From Campylobacter concisus (lineage in GTDB: Bacteria > Campylobacterota > Campylobacteria > Campylobacterales > Campylobacteraceae), in assembly GCF_003048775.2 (NCBI RefSeq), contig NZ_CP049272.1, forward strand, positions 1,674,001 to 1,738,000: a stretch of 64,000 nt of DNA, in the 5' to 3' direction. The notes below the pieces were generated by a model. That model was given only the letters and a program-made list of their open reading frames with translations, ran no database searches and had not been told where the DNA came from. Below, piece after piece: positions 19,918 to 28,090 of the stretch (the first letter of the stretch is position 1; each line of letters opens with the position of its first letter). Made by a program: the position numbers and the translations under genes.

Positions 19918-20998
19918 TTTTTCTCCTTTTAAAATTTCTTTTAATCCACAAATAAAGCCCTGAAATGCTCAAAATAAGCGGTGAAATACCAACTAGAAAC
20001 CAGATAAATTTTGTGATTTGGTTGTAGTTACCAAAGTGCGATTTTCTAAATGCTGAGAGAATTTCTTCGCTTAGATTTGTATTTTTTATGTCCAAAATAC
20101 TTACTAATTCGCCGCTATTTTTATCGTAAGTTAATATGCTTGAATATTCGTTATGCAAGAAATTTTGATCTTTTACATAGCCAAAAAGGCGTATGTTTGC
20201 TCCTTGCATAAAGGGCAGTGAGATGAAGTGTGGCTCAAAGCCAGCAAGATCATTTTTTGAGCGGGCTACCAGCTCGTCAAGAGATAGGCTTTTGTTGTAA
20301 ATTTTTGCATCTATAACGAAGTCATTTTTAAACTCTGGCATGCGTGCCATTTGAAATTCCCACCAAACACCACTTATGCAAATGAGCAGTAAAATAGGCG
20401 TAGAAAAAATTCCTATCATTTTATGAATGTCGCTCATAAAAATATTTAGCCTATTTACACGAAGCCTAAGTAGTGTCAGCCAAAATTTTCTATAAATCAC
20501 GAAACCACTTATGCAGATAAAAAACGTAAAAATAGCGGTTAGAGTAAGGATAATGTGACCGCTCTTTTCTAGAAATAGCGACTCATGAAGCTCGGTTAAA
20601 ACTCCAAAAAATCCCTCATCATGTGCAAGTGGCTCGCTCTTTATCTTACCGCTAAAAGCGTCAAAATAGATAAATTTCCACTCTTTTTGGCTGTCATTGT
20701 GCTCAATTAACCAAATTTTGTCACGTTTTTTAGGATTTGCATCGATATTTATGCCGACCATCTCGTAGCCGTCAAGCTCGCTTGCGATGATCTCTCTTTG
20801 CTCATCAAAGCTGATCCTTTTGCTTAAATTTTCTTTGTTTAAATTTACATTTACGACATTTGGGGCAAGAAGGCTGTTTAGCTCATCTTTATAAACAAGG
20901 ATCGCACCGCTAAAACAAACTACTGCAAGTGGAATGAAAAATAAAAGAGATAAATAAGTGTGTACTTTATAAAAAAATTTTTGATTTAGAAATTTCAC
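19898..20998 (-). CDS. PepSY-associated transmembrane protein
   Basis: A 366-residue inner-membrane protein starting with GTG. Hydrophobic segments lie at about residues 15-35, 155-175, 195-220 and 330-355, with periplasmic PepSY-like parts between them. Family hallmarks are the N-terminal KVHTYLSLLFFIPLAVVCFSG and the later SDIHKMIGIFSTPILLLICISG, both with conserved His, and the C-terminal GLYLWIKRNFKRR. Such proteins sit beside ferric-siderophore receptors and are proposed to reduce iron or act in siderophore release (FoxB/FsrB-like). It is upstream of and overlapping the receptor, so they form an operon; a Fur-like site lies 66 bases before the start. Confidence 0.85.
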   Translation of the reverse strand: MKFLNQKFFYKVHTYLSLLFFIPLAVVCFSGAILVYKDELNSLLAPNVVNVNLNKENLSKRISFDEQREIIASELDGYEMVGINIDANPKKRDKIWLIEHNDSQKEWKFIYFDAFSGKIKSEPLAHDEGFFGVLTELHESLFLEKSGHIILTLTAIFTFFICISGFVIYRKFWLTLLRLRVNRLNIFMSDIHKMIGIFSTPILLLICISGVWWEFQMARMPEFKNDFVIDAKIYNKSLSLDELVARSKNDLAGFEPHFISLPFMQGANIRLFGYVKDQNFLHNEYSSILTYDKNSGELVSILDIKNTNLSEEILSAFRKSHFGNYNQITKFIWFLVGISPLILSISGLYLWIKRNFKRRKNEKIFN

Positions 20999-21063
20999 TT
21001 TGTTTTAAAGCCTTTTGATGGTAGGTTTTGATAATGGCTCGCAATCTTACACAAAATTTACTT

Positions 21064-21087
21064 TGATAATATTTAAAACTATTATCA
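21064..21087 (-). promoter_or_regulatory. Fur-box-like palindrome
   Basis: TGATAAT (21064-21070) and ATTATCA (21081-21087) are perfect inverted halves spaced by 10 A/T bases, resembling the GATAAT-type Fur operator. The position just upstream of the PepSY-receptor operon fits repression by iron. The remaining bases of 21001-21397 hold no gene that I can support. Confidence 0.6.
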
Positions 21088-21222
21088 ATTATGATTCCAG
21101 AAAAGAAAAATTTTTATAGAATGTAAATTGAAAAAAATAAATAGATTTGATTTTTAAAAGAATAAGCAACTCCTCTTTGTGTATACGAAAAGCCAGAAAA
21201 GGGGGAAGCAAAGACTTATCAG

Positions 21223-21236
21223 TTACAAAAAGGAGG
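21223..21236 (+). repeat. copy 1 of TTACAAAAAGGAGG
   Basis: A 14-base direct repeat, identical to 21852-21865, with further partial similarity downstream (TTAGGACGATGAAATA against TTGGACAAGTGGAATA). It contains a consensus Shine-Dalgarno but no long open frame follows. Confidence 0.5.
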
Positions 21237-21397
21237 GTCCATTTAGGACGATGAAATAGTATTATTTAAGCATAAATTTTAATAAAATTTTTAGTTAATA
21301 AAAAAGAAATTCCAAGTAATACTAAAGTAAATCTAACTTTAAAGAAGCTGCATTTAATAAATTTCTTTTAATTAGTGCAAGTACAAAATTAAAATAG

Positions 21398-21805
21398 CTA
21401 ATTTTTAGGCACAAGCTCTAATATGTTGCAAGCTCGTTTGCTGCCCATCTTGCAAGCCTTATCAAGAGCCTTTGCAGAAAGATCAAAGCTTTGCTCAGTA
21501 CCATTTCCTTGAAGATACTTTGTCGCTAGCTCATAGCAAGCCTCACTACTACCATTATCACAAAGCGATCTAAATATCTCAAAAGATTTTTGCGTGTCTT
21601 TTTCTATACCAAGACCGCGTCCTAGCATATCTGCATAGATAAAGCAAGAAATTTTATCTTTATTCTCACACTCACTTGAAAGCTTTTTAACAAAATTCTC
21701 GCAAGCTTTAGCGTTACTTTTATTAATACACTCTTGCATATTTATATCCCAGTTTGCATTCAAAAACATAAGAGCAAATGCTAAAAATAAAATAGATTTT
21801 TTCAT
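21398..21805 (-). CDS. secreted Sel1-repeat protein
   Basis: A 135-residue protein with a Sec signal (MKKSILFLAFALMFLNA) and two to three Sel1-like repeats, each with paired cysteines: ADMLGRGLGIEKDTQKSFEI, then CDNGSSEACYELATKYLQGN, then ALDKACKMGSKRACNI. Cysteine-rich Sel1 proteins of Helicobacter (Hcp family) are secreted and were described as weak penicillin binders. This one is shorter. Role unknown. It is downstream of the nos operon on the same strand, with its own AAGGAAAT ribosome site, separated from nosY by a hairpin. Confidence 0.8.
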   Translation of the reverse strand: MKKSILFLAFALMFLNANWDINMQECINKSNAKACENFVKKLSSECENKDKISCFIYADMLGRGLGIEKDTQKSFEIFRSLCDNGSSEACYELATKYLQGNGTEQSFDLSAKALDKACKMGSKRACNILELVPKN

Positions 21806-21825
21806 AAATTTCCTTGGAAGAAGTT

Positions 21826-21850
21826 AGCTCCCTTTGGGGGAAAGGGAGCT
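21826..21850. terminator. perfect hairpin between nosY and the Sel1 gene
   Basis: AGCTCCCTTT (21826-21835) and AAAGGGAGCT (21841-21850) form a 10-base stem with a GGGGG loop. It lies 90 bases after nosY. No T run follows on the reverse strand, so it may also be an mRNA stabiliser. Confidence 0.5.
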
Positions 21851-21851
21851 A

Positions 21852-21865
21852 TTACAAAAAGGAGG
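21852..21865 (+). repeat. copy 2 of TTACAAAAAGGAGG
   Basis: Identical to 21223-21236. After its ribosome-site-like AGGAGG there is a tiny frame starting TTG (MLDKWNNTSFV), too short to call a gene. Confidence 0.5.
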
Positions 21866-21940
21866 TTTCTTGTTGGACAAGTGGAATAATACAAGTTTCG
21901 TCTAAATTTAAAACCAACTTTTCTTTAACAAAAAACAATC

Positions 21941-22768
21941 TCAAACTAAATCTTTTTTACTAAAGGCAAAATAGCCACAAACTAGCAAAATAATGCCTAG
22001 TAAGAGCGGATAAATAATCGCGTAAGCTACAAATGTCGCTTTTGGAAAGGTGCTTAAAATAAAATAAGATGCAGTACCGATAACTGCTAAATTTGGATCA
22101 AAAAGACTAAGTGCTGCTATCCTGAAAAGCTCTATCGGATTTAGTATAGCAATAGCGTAAATGACATACTCATCAACCGAGCTTCGCATAAGAAGTCCAA
22201 TTAATGCTAGGTCGATAAATGCTAGCATTATAAGCCAAAGTAAAAACGCTACGCCCTGACCTGTCTCTTGATTTTTAATCACGCTTGAGATAAAAAATCC
22301 AAGCGATAAAAAAATGATACTTAAGCTAAAAAGTAGTCCAAAATAAAGTGTTAATACACCCCAAGGTATCGCAACACCTTTTATAAAACCAACAATAACA
22401 CAAAGCAAAAGAGCAAACAAAAGTGGAACAAAAACAACAAATGTACGACCCAGCGCCTTACCAAAGTAATACTCTCTAAGACTTAGCGGGAAACTAAGGA
22501 TGTATTCAAGCAAATTTGTATCTCTATCTTGATTTATACTTCTTACGGTTGAGATGAGAATAAAAATAGGCACAATGATGACACAAATTTGAATAAACAA
22601 AAGCAGTGCTCTAGTAAGCCCAGAAAAGCCGAGCACACGTGAGTCAGTTACGCCACTAAATAAAAATCCTATCATCAAAGCAGAAAAAAGCGCAGCATAT
22701 ATCACAAACCATCTTGAGCGAAAAGACTCTTTTACATCAAGCTTTGCTATTAAAAAAAGATTATTCAC
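21941..22768 (-). CDS. nosY: NosY, ABC permease for copper-site assembly of N2O reductase
   Basis: A 275-residue membrane protein with about six hydrophobic segments (for example LLLFIQICVIIVPIFILIS at about 56-74). The cytoplasmic loop RSINQDRDTNLLEYILSFPL is typical of NosY-type ABC-2 permeases. With NosF and NosD it forms the NosDFY complex, which transfers copper or sulfur needed to mature the NosZ copper centres in the periplasm. Its start overlaps the nosF stop by 8 bases. It is the last gene of the nos operon in this window. Confidence 0.88.
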   Translation of the reverse strand: MNNLFLIAKLDVKESFRSRWFVIYAALFSALMIGFLFSGVTDSRVLGFSGLTRALLLFIQICVIIVPIFILISTVRSINQDRDTNLLEYILSFPLSLREYYFGKALGRTFVVFVPLLFALLLCVIVGFIKGVAIPWGVLTLYFGLLFSLSIIFLSLGFFISSVIKNQETGQGVAFLLWLIMLAFIDLALIGLLMRSSVDEYVIYAIAILNPIELFRIAALSLFDPNLAVIGTASYFILSTFPKATFVAYAIIYPLLLGIILLVCGYFAFSKKDLV

Positions 22769-23414
22769 TCTTGCTCCTTAAATTTTCTTCTTTGATGATC
22801 TTGCCAAGATCCATATAGACGCATCTATCTAATAAATTTGCTATCTCATCGATACGGTGTGAAATAAAAACAAGTGTTTTGTTTTGCGTGAAGTTATCAA
22901 GCAAATTTTTAAAAGAAAGCCTTGCTTTTACATCAAGATTTGCCGTTGGCTCATCAAACATCAAAATTTCACTATCCTTAGCAAATGCAATGGCTATTAG
23001 CATCTTTTGTTTCATGCCGCCAGAGAGCTTATAAAATGGCTTATTTAAATTTGCATGCAGATCAAGCTCTAAAAGCTTGCTAAATTTCTCAATCTCTTCA
23101 AATTTTACATTTGAGCTTTTGCAAACAAACTCACAAAGCTCACGCAGGTTAAATTTAAGCGGTGGTGGAGTTTGTGGCACAAATGAGATAAATTTCAAAG
23201 CCCCTTTTCTATCTTTTAGGGTATTTACGCCATTTATTGCGATGTTTCCGCTATTTGGGATAAACTCGCCTAAAATGATACGCATGAGCGAGCTTTTGCC
23301 AGCTCCATTTTGTCCAAGTATTGCTATTTTTTCACCAGATTTTACATTTAGGCTAACATTATCAAGTATCCTTTGCGAGCCAAAAATTTTAGTTACTTCT
23401 TTTATATCTATCAA
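22761..23414 (-). CDS. nosF: NosF, ABC ATPase of the N2O reductase maturation complex
   Basis: A 217-residue ABC ATPase with Walker A GQNGAGKSS (about 34-42), signature LSGGMKQKM (about 128-136) and Walker B ILMFDEPTANLD. It lacks extra domains, as NosF does, and drives NosDFY. The start is a TTG with AAGGAAAATTT before it; the nosH stop is 9 bases upstream. Assigned by motifs together with its place between nosH and nosY. Confidence 0.88.
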   Translation of the reverse strand: MIDIKEVTKIFGSQRILDNVSLNVKSGEKIAILGQNGAGKSSLMRIILGEFIPNSGNIAINGVNTLKDRKGALKFISFVPQTPPPLKFNLRELCEFVCKSSNVKFEEIEKFSKLLELDLHANLNKPFYKLSGGMKQKMLIAIAFAKDSEILMFDEPTANLDVKARLSFKNLLDNFTQNKTLVFISHRIDEIANLLDRCVYMDLGKIIKEENLRSKSE

Positions 23415-23423
23415 AAATTTTCC

Positions 23424-24323
23424 TTATATGAGTTTCTTAAAGCCATTGTCAAATTTTAGTGCGTCTTGATGACACACATCAATACACCTGCCACAAAGCG
23501 TGCAATCTGCACCAGCTATCCTAAAGATATTTTTGCTCTCGTCAAGCTTTGCCCCTTTTTTTGTCATAAAAAGTACGTGAGGCACTAGACAAACATCAGT
23601 GCAAACTAAGCAGTGATCGCATTTTTCTTTATCCCAGCTAACTTTTATGGCATTTGGTTTAGCTAGCACTGAGTAAGTAGCTCCAATAGGACAGACATAC
23701 CTGCACCAAGCTCTACGTGAGAAGAAAATTTCAACCATAAGCATAGCCACAACGAACCAAATAGCATGAAAATAGCCATAGATAATAAATCTTGAAAAAA
23801 TCCCAACAACATTAAAAATTTCAAATGTAAGGCTTGCACTAGCAAAGCTAAGGGTTAAAAATAAAATGGTGAAAACATATCGCCACTTTGTGTCAAAAAC
23901 TCGTGGTTTTACTATCTTTTTAGCGCGTAAATTTTCATGGATCTTCTCAGCTATTTCGCTTATTAATGAATAAGGACAGATCCAAGAACAAAAGCCTCTA
24001 CCGCCAAAAATGATATAAAATGCCAAGATACTAAGTGAGCCAATTATTAAATTTACATGGATTTCATGCGTCGCCAGAAAAACTTGCAGGCTCATAAAAG
24101 CATCTGCCAAGTGAAAACCAAATATCCTTGACGCACTGATGTCGCCTTCTAAAATTTGTATATCGACTCTATATGAAAGCACAAATAAAAGATGAACTAA
24201 AACGATGGTAAAAATGCGCCAAAATCGTATGCTAGGACGCTTTTTACCATCTTTTGTAGTTGTGATTAACGTGCTTAGAAAGCTTACATTTCTAATCGTC
24301 GCACGAGTGTTATATTTGTCCAT
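23424..24323 (-). CDS. nosH: NosH, NapH-type membrane ferredoxin
   Basis: A 299-residue protein related to NapH, with four or more hydrophobic segments, the CSWICPYSLISE and YVCPIGATYSVL motifs (CX3CP type) facing the cytoplasm, and two [4Fe-4S] ferredoxin motifs near the C-terminus: CDHCLVCTDVCLVP and CTLCGRCIDVCHQD. NapH with NapG moves electrons from menaquinol to periplasmic reductases; the NosGH pair is proposed to do the same for N2O reduction. It lies between nosC2 and nosF with almost no spacing. Confidence 0.88.
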   Translation of the reverse strand: MDKYNTRATIRNVSFLSTLITTTKDGKKRPSIRFWRIFTIVLVHLLFVLSYRVDIQILEGDISASRIFGFHLADAFMSLQVFLATHEIHVNLIIGSLSILAFYIIFGGRGFCSWICPYSLISEIAEKIHENLRAKKIVKPRVFDTKWRYVFTILFLTLSFASASLTFEIFNVVGIFSRFIIYGYFHAIWFVVAMLMVEIFFSRRAWCRYVCPIGATYSVLAKPNAIKVSWDKEKCDHCLVCTDVCLVPHVLFMTKKGAKLDESKNIFRIAGADCTLCGRCIDVCHQDALKFDNGFKKLI

Positions 24324-24325
24324 TT

Positions 24326-24787
24326 TTACTTTTTAAATTTAGAAATTTCATCTGCAAGGCTTTCAAGCTCGCTATCACTAACATTTGTGAGTAGCCCCTT
24401 CATAAGTGAGTTTTGCACCTTGCCAGCTTTATAATCAGCCAGCTTTTTAAGTAATTCATCCTTGCTTAGGTGTGTTATATCAGGAGCTACGACACCTTTT
24501 GCATTTGCGCCATGACACGGAGCACAAGTTGTTAGATATTGCTTGCTAACGCCTTCATTGTGCACTTTAGCCACACTTAGACTTAGCTCTTTTACCTTTT
24601 TTAGCTCATCTTCACTAGCAAATTCTTCACTAGACTTTGGCTGCTCTTTTGTAAAATTTTGCTCTACTTTTGGCTGAGCATTAGTTGCTACTTTTTCCTT
24701 TTTAGGCGGAGTCTGGCTTAACATAAACACCATGATACCGCAAATCGCTACCGCTAAAATAATGGTTATAATCTTTCCTACTTTCAT
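24326..24787 (-). CDS. nosC2: NosC2, membrane-anchored monoheme cytochrome c
   Basis: A 153-residue protein with an N-terminal membrane anchor (about residues 5-24) and one heme motif CAPCH (88-92) in a class I cytochrome c fold, with a likely distal Met in NSLMKGLLTNVSDSEL. It belongs to the pair of small cytochromes that Wolinella-type nos clusters carry between nosG and nosH. It probably hands electrons to NosZ. Its start overlaps the stop region of the preceding cytochrome gene. Confidence 0.85.
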   Translation of the reverse strand: MKVGKIITIILAVAICGIMVFMLSQTPPKKEKVATNAQPKVEQNFTKEQPKSSEEFASEDELKKVKELSLSVAKVHNEGVSKQYLTTCAPCHGANAKGVVAPDITHLSKDELLKKLADYKAGKVQNSLMKGLLTNVSDSELESLADEISKFKK

Positions 24788-25335
24788 TATTTGCTCCTAA
24801 ATTGTATATTAAAATCACTGATTTCTTTAGCTAAATTTCTGATTTCACTATCATCCATTTTTTTAACAAGATCTCGCATCAAGACATTGACTTTTTCTTT
24901 ATTTTTATAAGCATTTATCATTGTATAAATTTCATTTTCACTTTTTGTTAAAAGTGATGGCCCGATGATGCCATTTGCGTAATCATCGTGACAAGCTGAG
25001 CATTTTGTAATGAAATTTTTACTAAGCCTGCCCTTTATAAGTCTTAAATTTATAGTTTGAAGAGGGGTTCTTACCATTGCTAAAGCACCGATTTGACGGC
25101 TTACGTTATTATCTTCAAGTCCAAATTTTACGCTCTTTTCGCCGTGCATATCGTATTTTATGAAGTCATTTTGTTTATTTGTGCTTTGGTTATTTTCTTT
25201 TTTTTCAACCTTTATACTAGCACTCGTGGCTACATTTATTGGTTGCTCGTTAGCTGCTTTTTGCGCTTTGTCGTCACTCTTTTCACAGCCGACAAATAGC
25301 AAAGCAGCAGCCACTAAGGACATTATTAATCTCAT
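24787..25335 (-). CDS. nosC1: NosC1, lipoprotein monoheme cytochrome c
   Basis: A 182-residue protein with a lipobox (LLFVGC, Cys17), a Lys/Asn/Gln-rich linker (about 20-60) and one heme motif CSACH (112-116); VLMRDLVKKMDDSEI near the C-terminus may hold the axial Met. Similar in layout to NosC2, with which it shares the C-terminal pattern, suggesting an old duplication. Overlaps nosG by four bases (ATGA). Confidence 0.85.
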   Translation of the reverse strand: MRLIMSLVAAALLFVGCEKSDDKAQKAANEQPINVATSASIKVEKKENNQSTNKQNDFIKYDMHGEKSVKFGLEDNNVSRQIGALAMVRTPLQTINLRLIKGRLSKNFITKCSACHDDYANGIIGPSLLTKSENEIYTMINAYKNKEKVNVLMRDLVKKMDDSEIRNLAKEISDFNIQFRSK

Positions 25336-26009
25336 TCTTTCTCCTTATAAATTTCATCATAACTCATTTTTGGGGCAATGTTTATAATTTTTACAGGGCA
25401 AACCTCAGCACACACCCCACACCCAACGCAGCCATGCTTTATGAGTGGCAAATTTGCTTCACTCATTACTATTGCACTATCGCCAACTGGGCAAATGCTG
25501 ACGCAAAGGTCACAAATTTGACCGATTTTGCCTTTTATCTTATCTTTTTCTGCCTCTTCTCTATCGTTATAAACTTTGCGGACAAGCAAATCTTCAACGC
25601 TATCTTCGCTTAGTTTTTCTCTTTTTAGGCACATACAGGCATTTGCATTACTCAAGACAGCAACGCCCATTTTCACATCATCAACAACTTTTGTAGCATG
25701 ATCTAACGCACCACTTGGACAGGCGAGCACACATGGGAAAAGATCACATAAATAGCAACCTCTCTTTTTAGGATCGATGTATGCTGTACCATTTGAATAT
25801 CCATCTTTTATATCAAGCAAACTTATACTGTGATAAGGGCATACCTGCACACACTGACCGCATTTAACACAAAGATCATCAAAGTCATCAACCGCGCCTG
25901 GTGGTCTAAGATAGAGTTTATCGCCACTACTTTTTGGCAAAATTTTACCTATGCCATATCCTGCGGCAGCTGCGACTGAGCCTAAGATTATAAATTTTCT
26001 TCTATCCAC
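25332..26009 (-). CDS. nosG: NosG, periplasmic NapG-type ferredoxin
   Basis: A 225-residue protein that starts with a twin-arginine signal (MDRRKFIILGSVAAAAGYG), so it is exported folded with its clusters by Tat. It carries four [4Fe-4S] motifs: CVKCGQCVQVCPY, CYLCDLFPCVLACP, CDLCVSICP and CVGCGVCAEVCP. By homology to NapG it takes electrons from NosH and passes them to the NosC cytochromes or NosZ. Its start overlaps the nosD stop. Confidence 0.88.
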   Translation of the reverse strand: MDRRKFIILGSVAAAAGYGIGKILPKSSGDKLYLRPPGAVDDFDDLCVKCGQCVQVCPYHSISLLDIKDGYSNGTAYIDPKKRGCYLCDLFPCVLACPSGALDHATKVVDDVKMGVAVLSNANACMCLKREKLSEDSVEDLLVRKVYNDREEAEKDKIKGKIGQICDLCVSICPVGDSAIVMSEANLPLIKHGCVGCGVCAEVCPVKIINIAPKMSYDEIYKEKE

Positions 26010-27258
26010 GTTTTGCCTTTAACGCGTTAAAATTTGAAGCATCAAGTGGTTTTATCCTTGGCGTGCTATCTTCAAGTAGCTTTACTGGCTCAGAAAATGG
26101 CGCGAGTTTGGCTAAAAAATTTAAGATACTAAAGACACTTGATCCATAGAAAAACTGCAAATTTGGATAGTACTGCCAAAGCTGATCGGCATACGATAGA
26201 TGCATGAACGGCGTATCGCCATAGCCATCTTTATTTCTATCAAAGCTCTCATACTCATCATAATAATTTTTACTCCACCGATTTAATGCCATTTTATCGC
26301 CTGGAGTGTCGTTCGCAACGATATCCATATTGCCTATAAAATCATTATTTTCAAATATGCTTGTCCCCTGAGTAGCGTGAAAATATACGCCAACTACGTT
26401 GTGTAAAATTTTATTGCCTAAGAAATTTATCGTTGAGCCTGGCTGAAACGGCGAGTTATCAAGCAAGATTCCTCTTGCATTATAGATAAGTGTGTTATTT
26501 TCGATAGTAAAATTTGAAACATCTTTTAGACCAATGCCGATACCAAAAGCGCCATCACTATCCATAACAAGATTATTTTTTATATTTGAGCCAGCCGAAT
26601 ACATAAAAAACATACCGACTGCATTGCCGATAAAATCATTGTTTTCGACTAAATTTTGATTTGCATACATAAAGTGAAGCGAGTATCTACCGCGGATCGC
26701 TTTATTTTTTAAAAATTTATTGTGGCTCGCATACCATGCAACCATATCGCGGCTATCATAAATATAATTGCTCTCGATTAAATTTTCATGGCTATACCAG
26801 AGTCTAACCGCATCACCTCTAAAGCCAAGACTGGCCCCTTTTTTAGAAGTGATGTTATTTTCAGTGATCTTTGAGCTGCTGCACTCTTTAAAATCAACCC
26901 CAAAAAGCACATCACTCAAGTCATTTTGCGTAATCAAGACATTATTTGCTTTATCACAGCCAATGCCAGCATCTAGCTCACCAAGGTCATTTCCGCTACC
27001 GCTTATCTTTAAATTTCTAAGCGTAACATTTGAGGCAATAATCTTTACAACTGTACCTTTACCATTTCCTTTTATGTGAGCATTTTTGCCCTCGCCAACG
27101 ATACTAAGCGGCTTATTTATAGTTATACTTCCTTCATAGATGCCGTCTCCTAGCTTTATAACATCGCCAGGGCTAGCGTTATTTATTACATCTTGAAGTA
27201 TATTTGCAAAGCTAAAAATAGGCAAGAAAGCAAGGGCAAAATTGAAAATTTTACGCAT
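26002..27258 (-). CDS. nosD: NosD, periplasmic beta-helix protein
   Basis: A 418-residue protein with a Sec signal (residues 1-18) and a right-handed parallel beta-helix formed of repeated N/I-rich turns such as NVLITQNDLSDVLFG, NNLVMDSDGAFGIG and FTIENNTLIYNARG (CASH/PbH1 repeats, about 45-320). It works with NosFY in assembly of NosZ copper sites. Overlaps nosB by eight bases. Confidence 0.9.
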   Translation of the reverse strand: MRKIFNFALAFLPIFSFANILQDVINNASPGDVIKLGDGIYEGSITINKPLSIVGEGKNAHIKGNGKGTVVKIIASNVTLRNLKISGSGNDLGELDAGIGCDKANNVLITQNDLSDVLFGVDFKECSSSKITENNITSKKGASLGFRGDAVRLWYSHENLIESNYIYDSRDMVAWYASHNKFLKNKAIRGRYSLHFMYANQNLVENNDFIGNAVGMFFMYSAGSNIKNNLVMDSDGAFGIGIGLKDVSNFTIENNTLIYNARGILLDNSPFQPGSTINFLGNKILHNVVGVYFHATQGTSIFENNDFIGNMDIVANDTPGDKMALNRWSKNYYDEYESFDRNKDGYGDTPFMHLSYADQLWQYYPNLQFFYGSSVFSILNFLAKLAPFSEPVKLLEDSTPRIKPLDASNFNALKAKRG

Positions 27259-28006
27259 TTAGCTCTTTTTTCTTTGAAAATACTGCAAGTATGCAAAATA
27301 CGCTCATAGCGATCATAACCCAAAATCCAATACTTGGATAAGAGTGCGTTGTAAATTGCGCGACGCTACCATCGCCTAGAACTGTTGGCATAAATGGTTT
27401 AATCTTAAATGCACCCCACTCTTGCATATTGTGTCCATACCAGTAAAGCCATCCTGCAAATGCACTCATAAATAGCACAGGCGCGATAATGGTTGGAACC
27501 ATAAGAAGTGAGTTAAATTTACCGTTGTAATACAAAAATGCAAGCATACAAAGCGTTGAAATAAGCAAATAGTAAGGTGCTATCGCTCGCTCTAAATTTC
27601 CGCCATGCTCCATAGGATACATACCGATGTAGTGATTTATCGTATTCATCTCATGCACGTCGCCACTATATCCATCTACGTGAAAATATACAGGAATTCC
27701 ATCAGGAAAGGCTGATTTTGGATAATTTGGAGCTTCAAGAGAAACGTACCAGATAGGAAAAGATGGTGTACCTATCTCTGCTTTTTGTTCGATCATCTTA
27801 TGAAGATCGCTTGCTACATCTTTTGATAAAAGGTGATTTTTATACTGAAATGAGCTATAAAGATTATAGATACCGTAAGTATAAGATGGTAGTTCATCAC
27901 CATCAGCTATACGCTCTTTTGCTCCGTGCCAACCAAGAACAGGCAAAGTAAAACAAACAGTCATTAAGACAAGTGCAACAATGGTATAAATTTTATATTT
28001 ACTCAT
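27251..28006 (-). CDS. nosB: NosB, membrane protein of the epsilonproteobacterial nos cluster
   Basis: A 251-residue integral membrane protein: one N-terminal hydrophobic segment (about 6-25), a periplasmic part with HVDGYSGDVHEMNTINHYIG and H/M-rich bases, then three segments (about 145-245). NosB is found next to nosZ in Wolinella and other clade II clusters; its function is not established, but histidines and methionines suggest a link to copper or electron transfer. It starts 85 bases after nosZ, behind a terminator hairpin. Confidence 0.82.
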   Translation of the reverse strand: MSKYKIYTIVALVLMTVCFTLPVLGWHGAKERIADGDELPSYTYGIYNLYSSFQYKNHLLSKDVASDLHKMIEQKAEIGTPSFPIWYVSLEAPNYPKSAFPDGIPVYFHVDGYSGDVHEMNTINHYIGMYPMEHGGNLERAIAPYYLLISTLCMLAFLYYNGKFNSLLMVPTIIAPVLFMSAFAGWLYWYGHNMQEWGAFKIKPFMPTVLGDGSVAQFTTHSYPSIGFWVMIAMSVFCILAVFSKKKELNA

Positions 28007-28064
28007 GATCTCTCCTTTAGATTTTAAAATTTCATCTGCTAAAAATAAAATTTTAAAATTTAAA

Positions 28065-28085
28065 AAAGGGGCAAAATGCCCCTTT
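28065..28085 (-). terminator. intrinsic terminator between nosZ and nosB
   Basis: GC-rich arms AAAGGGGC (28065-28072) and GCCCCTTT (28078-28085) with a 5-base loop, followed on the transcribed strand by TTTTAAATTTTAAAATTTTA. It starts 6 bases after the nosZ stop and is probably a partial terminator or 3' stabiliser, raising nosZ mRNA above the assembly genes. Confidence 0.8.
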
Positions 28086-28090
28086 AAAAA

